This document shows positions 43,729 through 54,073 of a DNA stretch of 64,000 bases, one piece after another (position 1 is the first letter of the stretch; each line of letters starts with the position of its first letter). Source of the DNA: Wurfbainia villosa (lineage: Eukaryota > Streptophyta > Magnoliopsida > Zingiberales > Zingiberaceae); the NCBI GenBank assembly GCA_025175895.1, contig CM045987.1, positions 110,411,040-110,475,039 of the forward strand. The letters are read 5' to 3'. The translations under genes were made by a program, and so were the position numbers. The notes beneath the pieces are model-generated. The model was given only the letters and a program-made list of their open reading frames with translations. It was not told the origin of the DNA and did no database searches.

Positions 43729-45830
43729 TGATAACTATCATTTTGTTGTATTATTTTGGTCCTTAATATCACCGTTTTAATCCACTCGTGTGTTTAATTG
43801 TTGATTACTTGCATGTTTTATGAGTTGGATCATCTTTTGGACCTAATTGTAAATTCTCCTATATTTTTGGACTTATATGTAAAATTTGTCTTTATTTGTA
43901 GGAGATCGAGATGAGCCACTGGACTAGACTCAAGTTGGATCCAATATGACTTCATCTAGGACTAGAAGGATCATTTCAAACTGGATTAATCTGGGCCCTT
44001 CATCGTGATCAAAGGAAAATCACTCAAGGGATCATATCTGAGCATTATGGACCGTCCGATGAAAGTAGCAAATTCTGAGCCATCTATCGAGATCTGGAGA
44101 GATCCAGTCCATACATTTAGATCTGGACATCTAAGCCCTTCATCCAGATTCGACCGATCGTGATTATCCCTTCAGATGGATCATATCCGTTCATTCAAAA
44201 TTGGAAGAATCTGAGTCGTTGGATGCACAACCAGCTTAATCGATTAATCAAGGAAGTTAACCTAGCTTCAATCGAATGGCCGGGATTAGATCTGGCTTCA
44301 AATGGACGGTCAAGGAAAATCACCTTATAAATCTACATTTTCACTCGAACAGAACAGCGAAGAACAGAATTCCTTCAGTGGCGTTTTCCCCCCTTTTCAC
44401 ACGCGGCGGAGCGTTCTTCTGCCCCACGAGACACAGCGATAGTCCGGCAGCACCTTTCCGGTGACCTCCCTTTCAACAGCTGACGGCAATCCCTATCCTG
44501 ACATCGCCAACCGACCGAGATGTCATTTTAGGTCAGCTCATTGGCATCGAGGAAAGGTCGTGATTCCGGTGAGTCTAGCTCATTCACCAGTGAGTCCATT
44601 GCCTTTTCGGCGACCGGGATTCGGCCGCTTCATCTCCTGAACCCTCTATCAGCTGTCCGAATTAGGCAGTTGAGTCAGCCATTCAAGTTCAGCTTGTCAT
44701 CTGCCGGTGAAGAGATTCTCCACCACTATTCCGGTAGTCCACCCCATTCCGGCGACCGGGATTAGGTCGCACCGCTTCAACATTCCATCCACTAGCTACC
44801 GGGACTAGGAGCTCCACCATCCATAGCCACCGGAGCAGTGCTCGCATCCCTCCGCATTCATCTCCTTTCCGCGGTGCTGGGATTAGGACCGCCTCCTTAA
44901 TCCACCGTGGGGTTATCAGTTGCTTATATTTAGATTTAGTCCATTTAATTGGATAGCTTGCTTTGTTATGTTTGTTCGGTTACGGTTAATTTTTTATGTT
45001 ATGTTTATCATGTTTAGTCTTGTCTATTATGTTTGATTATGTTTAGTTTAGTTTCAGTTAATGTTTGACCAATGTACCGTATAGTGACAGTGCGGTGCTT
45101 GGTTGAATTGCTTTAGTTGTTAGTTTAGTTTTCATTTACATTTGACCAGTGTACCGTATAGTGACAGTGCAGTGCTTAGTTGAATTGCTTTAGTTGTTAG
45201 TTTAGTTTTCATTTACATTTGACCAGTGTACCGTATAGTGACAGTGCGGTGTTTGGTTGAATTGCTTACTTTTCTTGCATTAAGTTTTTAGTTAATCTTT
45301 GACCATTGTGCCGTATAGTGACAATGCGGTGCTTGGTCGAATTGTTTAAGTTTGTTAGTTTAGTTTTTATTGACTATTTGACCATTGTGACGTATAGTGA
45401 CAGTGCATTTCTTGGTTGAATTGTTCACATTTGTTTAGTTCATCTTTGATCATTGTACCGTATAGTGACAGTATGGTACGTGATTTACTTGTTCTTGCAC
45501 ATTATGTTAGTTTCCCAGGAATTAATAATTGGTAGTTAGGTTTATTTTTTGCATATTTAATTTCCATGTCTGTTGACCAGAATTGTTTGACCATTGTATC
45601 TTATAGTGACAGTACGGTGCATGGTTGAATCGTTCTTGCATTAGGGTAGCTTCAAATAATTGTTTTGATAAATTGTAAAAAACCCCAGTGTTTACTTCTG
45701 TTTAAAAACAAACAACCAACCATTAGGTTCATTGGGAGATGATCCGAGTCAGTCATATACTACATTAGTGTAGTTAGGGGGTTCGGTAAATAATTTTTAA
45801 CGGTACCACGACAAATATTCGTACCTATCA
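43729..45830 (+). repeat. 5' LTR of the Athila-like element
   Basis: 2102 bases, TGATAACTATC...GTACCTATCA. Includes a GC-richer stretch (44380-44900) and a 77-base tandem repeat near the end. Confidence 0.92.
45064..45630 (+). repeat. Tandem repeat of about 77 bases in the Athila-like LTR
   Basis: TTTGACCA(G/T)TGTACCGTATAG starts units at 45064, 45141, 45218, 45298, 45377, 45445 and 45586, each with GTGACAGTGCGGTG. The same series is in the other LTR at about 50281-50845. Confidence 0.88.
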
Positions 45831-45835
45831 AATTT

Positions 45836-45853
45836 TGGCGCCGTTGCCAGGGA
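45836..45853 (+). promoter_or_regulatory. Primer-binding site of the Athila-like element
   Basis: TGGCGCCGTTGCCAGGGA just after the LTR, the tRNA-Asp type site common in Athila-like elements. Confidence 0.88.
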
Positions 45854-46479
45854 ACTTTTTATAATGGTGTTCGTTTGTCTTTAAACTGTAGTTAGTTTGT
45901 TTATTTGTTTTTATTTTCTTTTGTTATTAGTGTCTTTCTTGTTATTTTTTTTCTATTTGATATTCATTGTGTTTGTTTGTGGTGATGTCTATGTCTTCAG
46001 GCGATAATCTATTAGTGTCTTATGCAGCCTTTCCCTCAAAGGCCAGTGCAGCCTAGGAAGAGGGTTGTTGAAGAAAAGGCTAGGGAATTCCAAGAGCTAG
46101 CAGATTCCCAAGTATGCCAAGTTTTGTAAAGATCTGTGTGTTCACGAGAAGTTATACTCTTTCTATGGAGGTAGGATATACTGTAGTTCGGTTCAATATT
46201 TTGGATGCTATGAGGCACCCCATGGAGGATCATTTTATTCTTAGCGTCGTTATAGTTGATGAGCTAGATTGCATGAACTTTATTTCTTAGTCTATTTTTC
46301 ATTTGGATATCTCTTCACCTTCTACATTTTGTTGTGATTTTAATGTTGATGATGATTTGTCATTAGGACTTATCTATGGGCCCTTTTATGTATACAGGGA
46401 TAGGGAATGTGTAGGGACTTGTACTCTTCAGACGACACCCCAAGAATCACTTCCATCAGATGTTTTTGAGAAATATCAT
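45854..46479 (+). other. Leader and gag-region remnant of the Athila-like element
   Basis: T-rich leader, then short frames with no recognised domain. A gag would be expected here, but I cannot identify one. Confidence 0.4.
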
Positions 46480-47405
46480 TTCAAGGTCGATCATGGGATA
46501 TCTTAGGTCATATTATCTCTGTATATGATATTGAAGTAGATCCTGCTAAAATTCATGTTATATCTTCTTTATCTTACCCCGCTTCTATGCGAGAAGTTCG
46601 TGCTTTTCTGGATCATGCAGGTTTCTACAGACATTTTATCAAAGACTTCAGCAAGATTGCCCCTACCCTTGACCAACTTGTTGTAGAAGGAGGTGGTATT
46701 TCTGCTTGACCAGGATTGTGATGGAGATCGAGCCACCTCCAAAGCAGATTCTTTTCCAGATGAGCAGTTTTTTCACCTGTAGGGTAAAACACCATAGTAT
46801 ATAGATCTTGCTATTTATTTAGTTGTTGTGTTGTACCTTCACATTTTACTAATGCACAAGTCTAGAAATTGAAAAGTGATGTTAAGTACTATGTATGGGA
46901 TGATCCTTATCTTTGGAAATTTTGTAGTGATCAGATCATTAGACGATGTGGACTTGATTATGAGTTTCATTCCATACTTACTTATTTTTTGTCATTCTCT
47001 GGCTTGTGGGGGGCACTTTGGACCCCAAAAGACTGCTAGGAAAGTTTTAGAGTCTGGTTTGTATTGACCACCCTATTTCATGATGCCTGTGAATTTTACA
47101 AGTCTTGTGAGCGATGTCAACAAACAGGGAACATAAGATGTGGAAATGAAATTCCTCACCAATCCTTGTTATTCTATGAGATTTTTTTATGTTTGAGGTA
47201 TTGATTTTATGGGTTAGTTTCCTGTATCTTTTGGATTTTCATATATTTTTTTGGCAGTTAATTATGTTTCTAAATGGGTGGAGGTCATCTCCACCAGAAC
47301 TGATGATTCTCTAGTTGTTGTGGATTTTGTTAAGTCTCACATATTTTGTAGATTTGGAGTACCCAGGGCGATCATTAGCAATCATGGGTCTCACTTTTGC
47401 AATAG
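46480..47405 (+). pseudogene. Athila-like gypsy pol remnant: RT end and integrase
   Basis: RT C-terminal region at 46480-46700 (GHIISVYDIEVD, REVRAFLDHAGFYRHFIKDFSKI), then a gap where RNase H is deleted or unreadable. Integrase from about 46871: YYVWDDPYLWKFCSDQIIRRC, the zinc-region GGHFGPQKTARKVL, and the core DFMG...AVDYVSKWVE, FCRFGVPRAIISNHGSHFCN, which lacks the second catalytic Asp (Asn in its place). Multiple stops and shifts; inactive. Confidence 0.85.
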
Positions 47406-48936
47406 ACACATGCCATTTTAAGCAAAGAGATCAAGTCTATACTGGAGGATACAACGGAGCTAGACATGATGATGCTTCTTCTCCGACTTGAAAGGGGAGT
47501 GTGTTCTTTTATTTTCTACGTTTATTTTCTTCCTTTCATGTTCGGAATAATTTGTATGGGTTGATTGCTTATTTGCTTGTTTACCTAGGTTTGGTTGTCT
47601 GTTGTTGAGTCAAATAATATTCACTATGCATTCCTTAGTATCATTTTAGAGGTGGTAAAAATTAGTTAAGTTTGATCATCAAATTGTGGATTTTTGTGTA
47701 TGATAGGAGACTTCACTTGCATGCAGTTACTTGTTATAATGGTGAACTCTTTTTATTGATAGACTAAGCTTGATTTTGATTCACCTAGTGAGGTTGCAAG
47801 TCATTCTTATCATCTACCCACTTTTGTGTGATAACACTTGTGATCCTTGTTACTCTAGAACTTGCTTTGAGACTTTTTAAAACTGCAGTAACATTTACTT
47901 GCATGAATATAATGAAGGATTTCATTCTTGACACTTTTCTGACTTGGTTTGCTTGTCTATTCCACGTGATACTTACTTATTCCATGTCTTACTTGTCTTA
48001 TCTCTTCATTTATTATCCATTGTCTTTGTATCTTTGTGGATTATCTTTTGTATATCTATTGTTTTCCATGTTGGAGGAATAGTTTGATGGGTTGTATTGT
48101 CCGAGACGGATAAAATTTTTAAGTGTGGGGAGGAGCTATATTATTTTTGTTGGAAACATGATATGGAAGGCATAGTTTTTAGAGGTCATTGGTCCTGAGA
48201 TATATTTGCCTATGATTTGTACTTGATTTTCTACGCATAAAAAAAAATGGCGCCATTTTCTTTTGTAAAAAAAAATGAAAAAAGAGAAAAAAAATGTGCA
48301 ATTGTAATACAGACAAATGGAATTGCAATGTGTTGGATAGAGCCATTTGATCCTGAATCCAATTCTAAAGTTTCCAATTGTCCTAGCCTCTTCCCATATT
48401 GCTGGTTACTGAGCATTGTCACAGAGCAACTCATCAGGTTTATTTCTCCAATTCTTCTCTTGTTTCCTGTCCATTGTACCTTTGTCTTGTACTTCTCTTT
48501 GTATACTTTATCTGCAGTCTACTTTTGATCTCATTCTGATTCTTCATAAATTCTTTTGATTCATGTATGAGATGTATTGATAGCAGTAGAGAAGTAGATG
48601 ATAAGCAAGCATATGGTAGTACAGGATTACATGTTGTTTTGAGGGCACCCCACTCCTACGTTTATTATGTGAGCATCAATGCATTTATCCATTTTAGGAG
48701 GTTTTGTATCAGGCTTAGTCTATTTGATTTGATTGGAAATCATCATACATGTTGACTGTTGTAGGAGTCGAATCTTTTGACTACCTTATATCCAGATCAA
48801 TTTGGTGATCCTAAGTAACTTATTTTTCTTGTCTCTGAAATATTGATCTGGGTATTGTTTGGGGAATGAGTGAGTGAGTCAGTGTTTCTTTATTTTCATT
48901 ATTGCTCGGGACGTACAAGAATAAGTGTGGGAGAAT
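47406..48936 (+). other. 3' non-coding region of the Athila-like element
   Basis: AT-rich with scattered short open frames that have no domain. It contains GTGTGGGGAGGAG at about 48123 and a tract AAGTGTGGGAGAAT directly before the 3' LTR, the probable polypurine tract. An env-like gene, sometimes present at this place in Athila elements, is not recognisable. Confidence 0.5.
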
Positions 48937-51045
48937 TAATAACTATCATTTTGTTGTATTATTTTGGTCCTTAATATCACCGTTTTAATCCTCTCGTGTG
49001 TTAAATTGTTGATTATTTGCATGTTTTATGAGTTGGATCATATTTTGGACCTAATTGTAAATTCTCCTATATTTTGGACTTATATGTAAAATTTATCTTT
49101 ATTTGTAGGAGATCGAGATGAGCCACTGGACTAGACTCAAGTTGGATCTAATATGACTTCATCTAGGACTAAAAGGATCATTTCAAACTGGATTAATCTG
49201 GGCCCTTCATCGTGATCAAAGGAAAATCACTCAAGGGATCATATCTGAGCATTATGGACCGTCCGATGAAAGTAGCTGATTTTGAGCCATCTATCAAGAT
49301 CTAGAGAGATCCAGTCCGTACATTTGGATCTGGACATCTAAGCCCTTCATCCAGATTCGATCGATCGTGATTATCCCTTCAGATGGATCAGATCCGTTCA
49401 TTCAAAATCGAAGGAATATGAGTCGTTGGATACACAACCAACTTAATCGATTAATCAAGGAAGTTAACCTAGCTTCAATCAGACGGCTGGGATTAGATCT
49501 GGCTTCAAATGGATGGTCAAGGAAAATCACCTTATAAATACACATTTTCACCCGAACATAACAGCGAAGAACAAAATTCCTTCAGTGGCATTTTCCCCCT
49601 TTTCACGCACGGCGGAGAGTTCTTCCCCACGAGTGACGGCGACAGTCTGGTAGCTCCTTTCCGGCGACCTCTCTTCCGACAGTCAGCAGCAATCCCTATC
49701 CCGACCTTGCCAGCCGACCAAGATGCCATTTTAGGTCAGCTCATTGGCAGCGAGGAAAGGTCGTGATTCCGACGAGTTCATTCCCTTTCCGGCGATCGGG
49801 ATTAGGCCACTTCATCTCCAGAACCCTCCATCAGCTGGCGAGATTAGGTAGTTGAGTCAGCCATTCGATTTTAGCTTGTCATCCGTCTGTGAAGAGATTC
49901 TCCACCACTGTTCCGGCAGTCCGCCCCATTCCGGTGACCGGGATTAGGCCGCACCGCTTCAACATTCCATCCACTAGCTACCAGGACTGGGAGCTCCACC
50001 ATCCACATCCACCAGAGTAGTGCTCGCATCCCTCCGCATTCATCTCCTTTCCGTGGTGCCGGGATTAGGACTGTATTCGTAATCCACCGTCGTAGGGGGT
50101 TGTTCGGGTTATTGTCGCTATCATGGGATTATCGGTTGCTTATATTTGGATTTAGTCCATTTAATTGGATAGCTTGCTTTGTTATGTTTGTTCGGTTACG
50201 GTTAATTTGTTATGTTATGTTTGTCATGTTTAGTTTTGTCTGTTATGTTTGATTATGTTTAGTTTAGTTTGAGTTAATGTTTGACCAATGTACTGTATAG
50301 TGACAGTGCGGTGCTTGGTTGAATTGCTTTAGCTGTTAGTTTAGTTTTCATTTACATTTGACCAGTGTACCGTATAGTGATAGTGTGGTGCTTGGTTGTA
50401 TTACTTTAGTTGTAGTTTAGTTTTCATTTACATTTGACCAGTGTACCGTATAGTGATAGTGCGGTGTTTGGTTGAATTGCTTACTTTTCTTGCATTTAGT
50501 TTTTAGTTAATTTTCGACCATTGTGTCGTATAGTGACAGTGTGGTGCTTGGTCTAATTGTTTAAGTTTGTTAGTTTAGTTTTTAGTGACTATTTGACCAT
50601 TGTACCGTATATTGATAGTGCGGTGCTTGGTTTAATTGTTCACATTTGTTTAGTTCATCTTTGATCATTGTACCGTATAGTGATAGTATGGTGCGTGATT
50701 TACTTGTTCTTGCACATTAGGTTAGTTTCCCAGGAATTAATAATTGGTAGTTAGGTTTACTTTTTGCATATTTAATTTTCATGTATGTTGACCAAAATTG
50801 TTTGACCATTGTATCGTATAGTGATAGTACGGTGCATGGTTGAATCGTTCTTGCATTAGGGTAGCTTCAAATAATTGTTTTGATAAATTGTAAAATCCCC
50901 CAGTGTTTACTTCTGTTTAAAAACAAACGTCCAGCCATTAGGTTTGTTGGGAGACGATCCGAGTTAGTCCTATACTACATTAGTGTAGTTAGGGGGTTCG
51001 GTAAATAATTTGTAATGGTACCATGACAAATATTCGTACCTATCA
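48937..51045 (+). repeat. 3' LTR of the Athila-like element
   Basis: 2109 bases, begins TAATAACTATC (G of TG mutated) and ends CCTATCA. Near-identical to 43729-45830. Confidence 0.92.
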
Positions 51046-51395
51046 CCCCACTAAATGAATCAAGTGTAAACCCTAATCCGATCCAATCTAGAGTGCAAAT
51101 TAATCATCCAATAAATCAAGTGTTAGGTGATCCAAATTTAAGAGTTCGAACTAGGGCATCCTATAGAAATCCAAGTCAAATCTCACTTATATCTAAAATC
51201 GAACCCAAAATCATAGAACAAGCTCTTCTTGACCGAGATTGGATCATTGTCATGCAAGAATAGTTAGCTCAATTCACTAGGAGTCAAGTTTGGGAATTAG
51301 TACCCATACCTAAAGGAAAAACAATCATAGGAACAAGATGAGTATTTCGAAATTAACTTGATGACAAAGGTGAAGTTATAAGGAATAAAGCTAGA
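51046..51395 (+). pseudogene. Element E pol, hinge and start of RT
   Basis: After the CCCCA duplication the reading resumes: NHPINQVLGDPN, VRTRASYRNPSQISLISKI, EQALLDRDWI, LAQFTRSQVWELVP, GTR, stop, VFRN, stop, LDDKGEVIRNKAR. Stops match TGG and AAA/AAG positions in relatives. The frame is left at 51395 where F-type LTR sequence begins. Confidence 0.85.
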
Positions 51396-51511
51396 GGAAT
51401 CGATGATCGCTAGAGGGGGGGGGGTGAATAGCAGAATGCTTCTCTCGATGGAATTCGTTCATGCTCATTTCTACAGTTCGTTAGTACGCAACGGAAATAC
51501 AAAGTACAAAT
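51367..51511 (+). repeat. Left copy of a duplicated element E / F-LTR junction
   Basis: About 145 bases (end of element E plus first 116 bases of an F-type LTR) recur at 57092-57233 with a handful of differences. The left copy has no G inserted at AAGGT and runs straight from E into the F LTR; it ends at CAAAT (51507-51511), shared with G gag. Confidence 0.85.
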
Positions 51512-51603
51512 TTCGGAGGATGGATGTTTGAGCCGGCCATTTTTAGATGAAGTGTTTGTTGCGGCGGTTAGTCCTCGACAAACGACTTGGCTCTGATACC
51601 ACT
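51512..51603 (-). pseudogene. Second, truncated start of element G (primer site and gag codons 1-11)
   Basis: Primer site TGGTATCAGAGCC (minus strand, 51589-51601) and a gag start MAGSNIHPPKF matching 55765-55861. It follows the left LTR of G on its outer side, so that LTR once had internal sequence on both sides, as in tandem copies sharing an LTR. Confidence 0.8.
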
Positions 51604-52779
51604 TGTAGGGAATCGAATCGATATGATTGGCCGGCTAGAGGGGGGTGAATAGCCCTTTTCGTTTGATGTCGTAATTCACTCGTCTACAAAACGTTAGCGC
51701 AAGCGGAAGCAATAAACTAAGACAAGCAAATAGAAATAAAACAAAGACAATACAAACACCGAGATGTAACGTGGTTCACGGCTACGCCGCTAATCCACGG
51801 TCCGATTCGTCCACGGTGAATCACTCCGCAATCTATCCACTAGATCTCTCCTTTGCACAAAGCTAGGTGGAGGTAACCTCTTTACACAAAGATCACTCTT
51901 CTACAATGGAATGAAGATTAGAGCAAGTAGAAGAGTGGAAAATCGTTTAGGGCACTTTGGGAGTAGTTGGGCGTTCAAGCATTAACCCCCCAAAGCCCCA
52001 TCCCCTTCCTTTTTATAGAGGAAGAGGGTTTCTTCCCGTTGACACAGGATCAGTCGACTGATGGCACCCATCAGTCGACTGGTGCTGTAGCCGTTGCCCA
52101 ATAACGGCCGCTTTCCATGTTGATGTCAACCAGTCGAGTCCTCAACGAGGTCGACTCCATTCTGTGCCCGTGCACAGTGACATCAGTCGATTGTCGTCCT
52201 TCTTAGCCGATCGATTGATCAAGCCATCGATCCCGCCATGTCGGGCAATGACCGATCAACTTGATTCACCACATTAGACGATCGATCGACCCATCGATTT
52301 CAGAGCGATCGGTGTGACATGGCAATGACCGTGGTGTCGGGAAAACTCATCCGACACTTGGCCAAATGGCCAAGTTTCACCTAAGAGCTACCCTTCCCGG
52401 GTTACAATCGCTCACTCTCATCCCTCGGAGTCCCTCGCCTTCGAAGTTCTCTTCGTTCGCGGCCACGTCCCTCGGCAGCATCAGGCGCACGGCTCTGCAA
52501 TGCTCCTTCGCGTCTCTTGCCTCGAAGTCTACTTCCTCCGGCTTCACTCCAAGCTCCTCGTCCGGCAGTCCCTCGGATGCTCCAAGCGCACGGCTTCCGC
52601 AAAGCTATCCTTCACCGACTCAAGGCACGAGTCATGAGATGTGAAACTCGCCATGGCTCCATGTGCGAATTACTAAGTCCTGCACGACTTCAACGCACAT
52701 ATCAAATCAACATATCAAACTAACTTAAACCCTTTGCCACACCATCAAAACCATATTACGGCAAGAGATTGCCCTAACA
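51604..52779 (-). repeat. Left (3') LTR of element G
   Basis: 1176 bases, TGTAGGGAATCG...CCCTAACA on the plus strand; TATA (reverse of CCTTTTTATA) at 52008-52017. Two perfect CAGTCGACTG sites remain; at 52183-52352 several sites are replaced by GATCGA or CAATGACC-like sequence. Confidence 0.9.
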
Positions 52780-54073
52780 ATCTCCCCCTTTTTGATGTGT
52801 GGCAATCCGTTTAAGTTAGGTAAAAACATTTGATATAAATTTTAAAGGAAAGAAAGCATGTAAACATAAACATGATATAGCAACATGCAACTCCCCCTTA
52901 ATCCATGAAACTCTCTATGTAAATTTCTCCCCCTATCATAAATTTCTCCCCCTAAAATAATTAACTTAAACATAATTATTTCTCCCCCTTTGACACCATC
53001 AAAAAGATTATTACTAAGTTAAAAACACATGGCATCAAGTCTAATAGAAGGAAAATACCATAAGTTGATTTAAAATCGGAATTTTGCTTTTACTGGTCTG
53101 ATATTCAGGCCATCAGTCGACTGGTTCAGATACCAGTCGACTGGCACGTGGATTTCGGGATTTTCTGATTTTCAGACCGAATTTCAGAAATACATTAAAA
53201 ATTCCAAAAAATTCAAAAAATCATGAAATTTGGGGAACATATTTCTTTTAAGTATATCTATCAGTGAAAAATATGTTTTCATGAAAAATCATTATATTTC
53301 CACGTATTTGCCAAAAATCCAAAGGCTTTAAAAACTACTAGGTTTTTGATCATAAGAGTATCCATTTTAACACCTAGTCTTGCATCCAATTGTTTCAAAA
53401 CATGAATACATATATTTTAAAGTAAGAAATTGTTTTGAAAACATATGAGATATCCAACCATGATCTTTGGGCAATATGTCTATGAATTAAACATAAGTCT
53501 TCCCCATGATTGGTCTATTATTGCTATTTTGATACTTTAAATGACCATCTAAATGCCATAAGCATTAGTGGACATTTGTATCATCCTAACATCTCACTCA
53601 TGCTAAGTTTTCAATCAAGTTAGCCTATAGTGAATGTGAGATGCATCCTAGGGGGTATTTGTATATACTTAACCAATATATTCATGCAATTCTATCATGG
53701 TTAAGTATCAACCTAACATCCTACATGATCATAATGACATATATGAATTAATTTCACATTATGATCATTTTTACATGTTTTCATCAAATTATAATCATGC
53801 ATTAGGTATTATATGATGATAATAAACAAAGTATCACCTAAAGCATGATTCAAACCTATTTCTCATGATAACGTGCCAAATTTCAAAAACATAAATCATG
53901 ATTGCAGATATACATAGGAATTACATCAATCATCATGATTTAAGCATTATTATCTATTTATAGGTACGTTATCATCACCCAACACTATCTAAAAAAAATG
54001 TTGTCCCGTCATCCTAAGTCAACCAAAATATGATATAGGTTAGGTCCATATGGTTGACTACCCTAGGGTTTTC
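52780..54073 (-). other. Pol-less 3' region of element G
   Basis: Polypurine tract at 52780-52796 (CTCCCCCTTTTTGA on the plus strand) and further CTCCCCCT tracts at about 52893, 52929, 52948 and 52983. Two CAGTCGACTG sites at about 53112 and 53132. The single motif pair lies at 53590-53597 and 53636-53643. No pol motif in any frame. Confidence 0.75.

Larger units (their letters stand above)
43729..51045 (+). mobile_element. Athila-like Ty3/gypsy element (degenerate interior)
   Basis: 7317 bases: LTRs 43729-45830 and 48937-51045, primer site at 45836, pol remnants (RT end, integrase), flanked by CCCCA. The TGGCGCCGTTGCC primer site and the integrase sequence place it in the non-chromovirus gypsy group containing Athila and Tat/Ogre; Athila-like is my best reading. 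Interior length of about 3.1 kb shows large deletions. Confidence 0.88.

Noticed and set aside
47828..48755. Possible env-like gene in the Athila-like element
   Set aside because: Hydrophobic short frames of T-rich sequence, no signal peptide plus transmembrane layout that could be defended, and no start-to-stop frame of sufficient length.
52366..52644. 92-residue plus-strand frame resembling a Ser-rich transit peptide, repeated at 56627-56956
   Set aside because: It is antisense within the G LTR; conservation between the two copies is just LTR identity, and there is no downstream enzyme domain.
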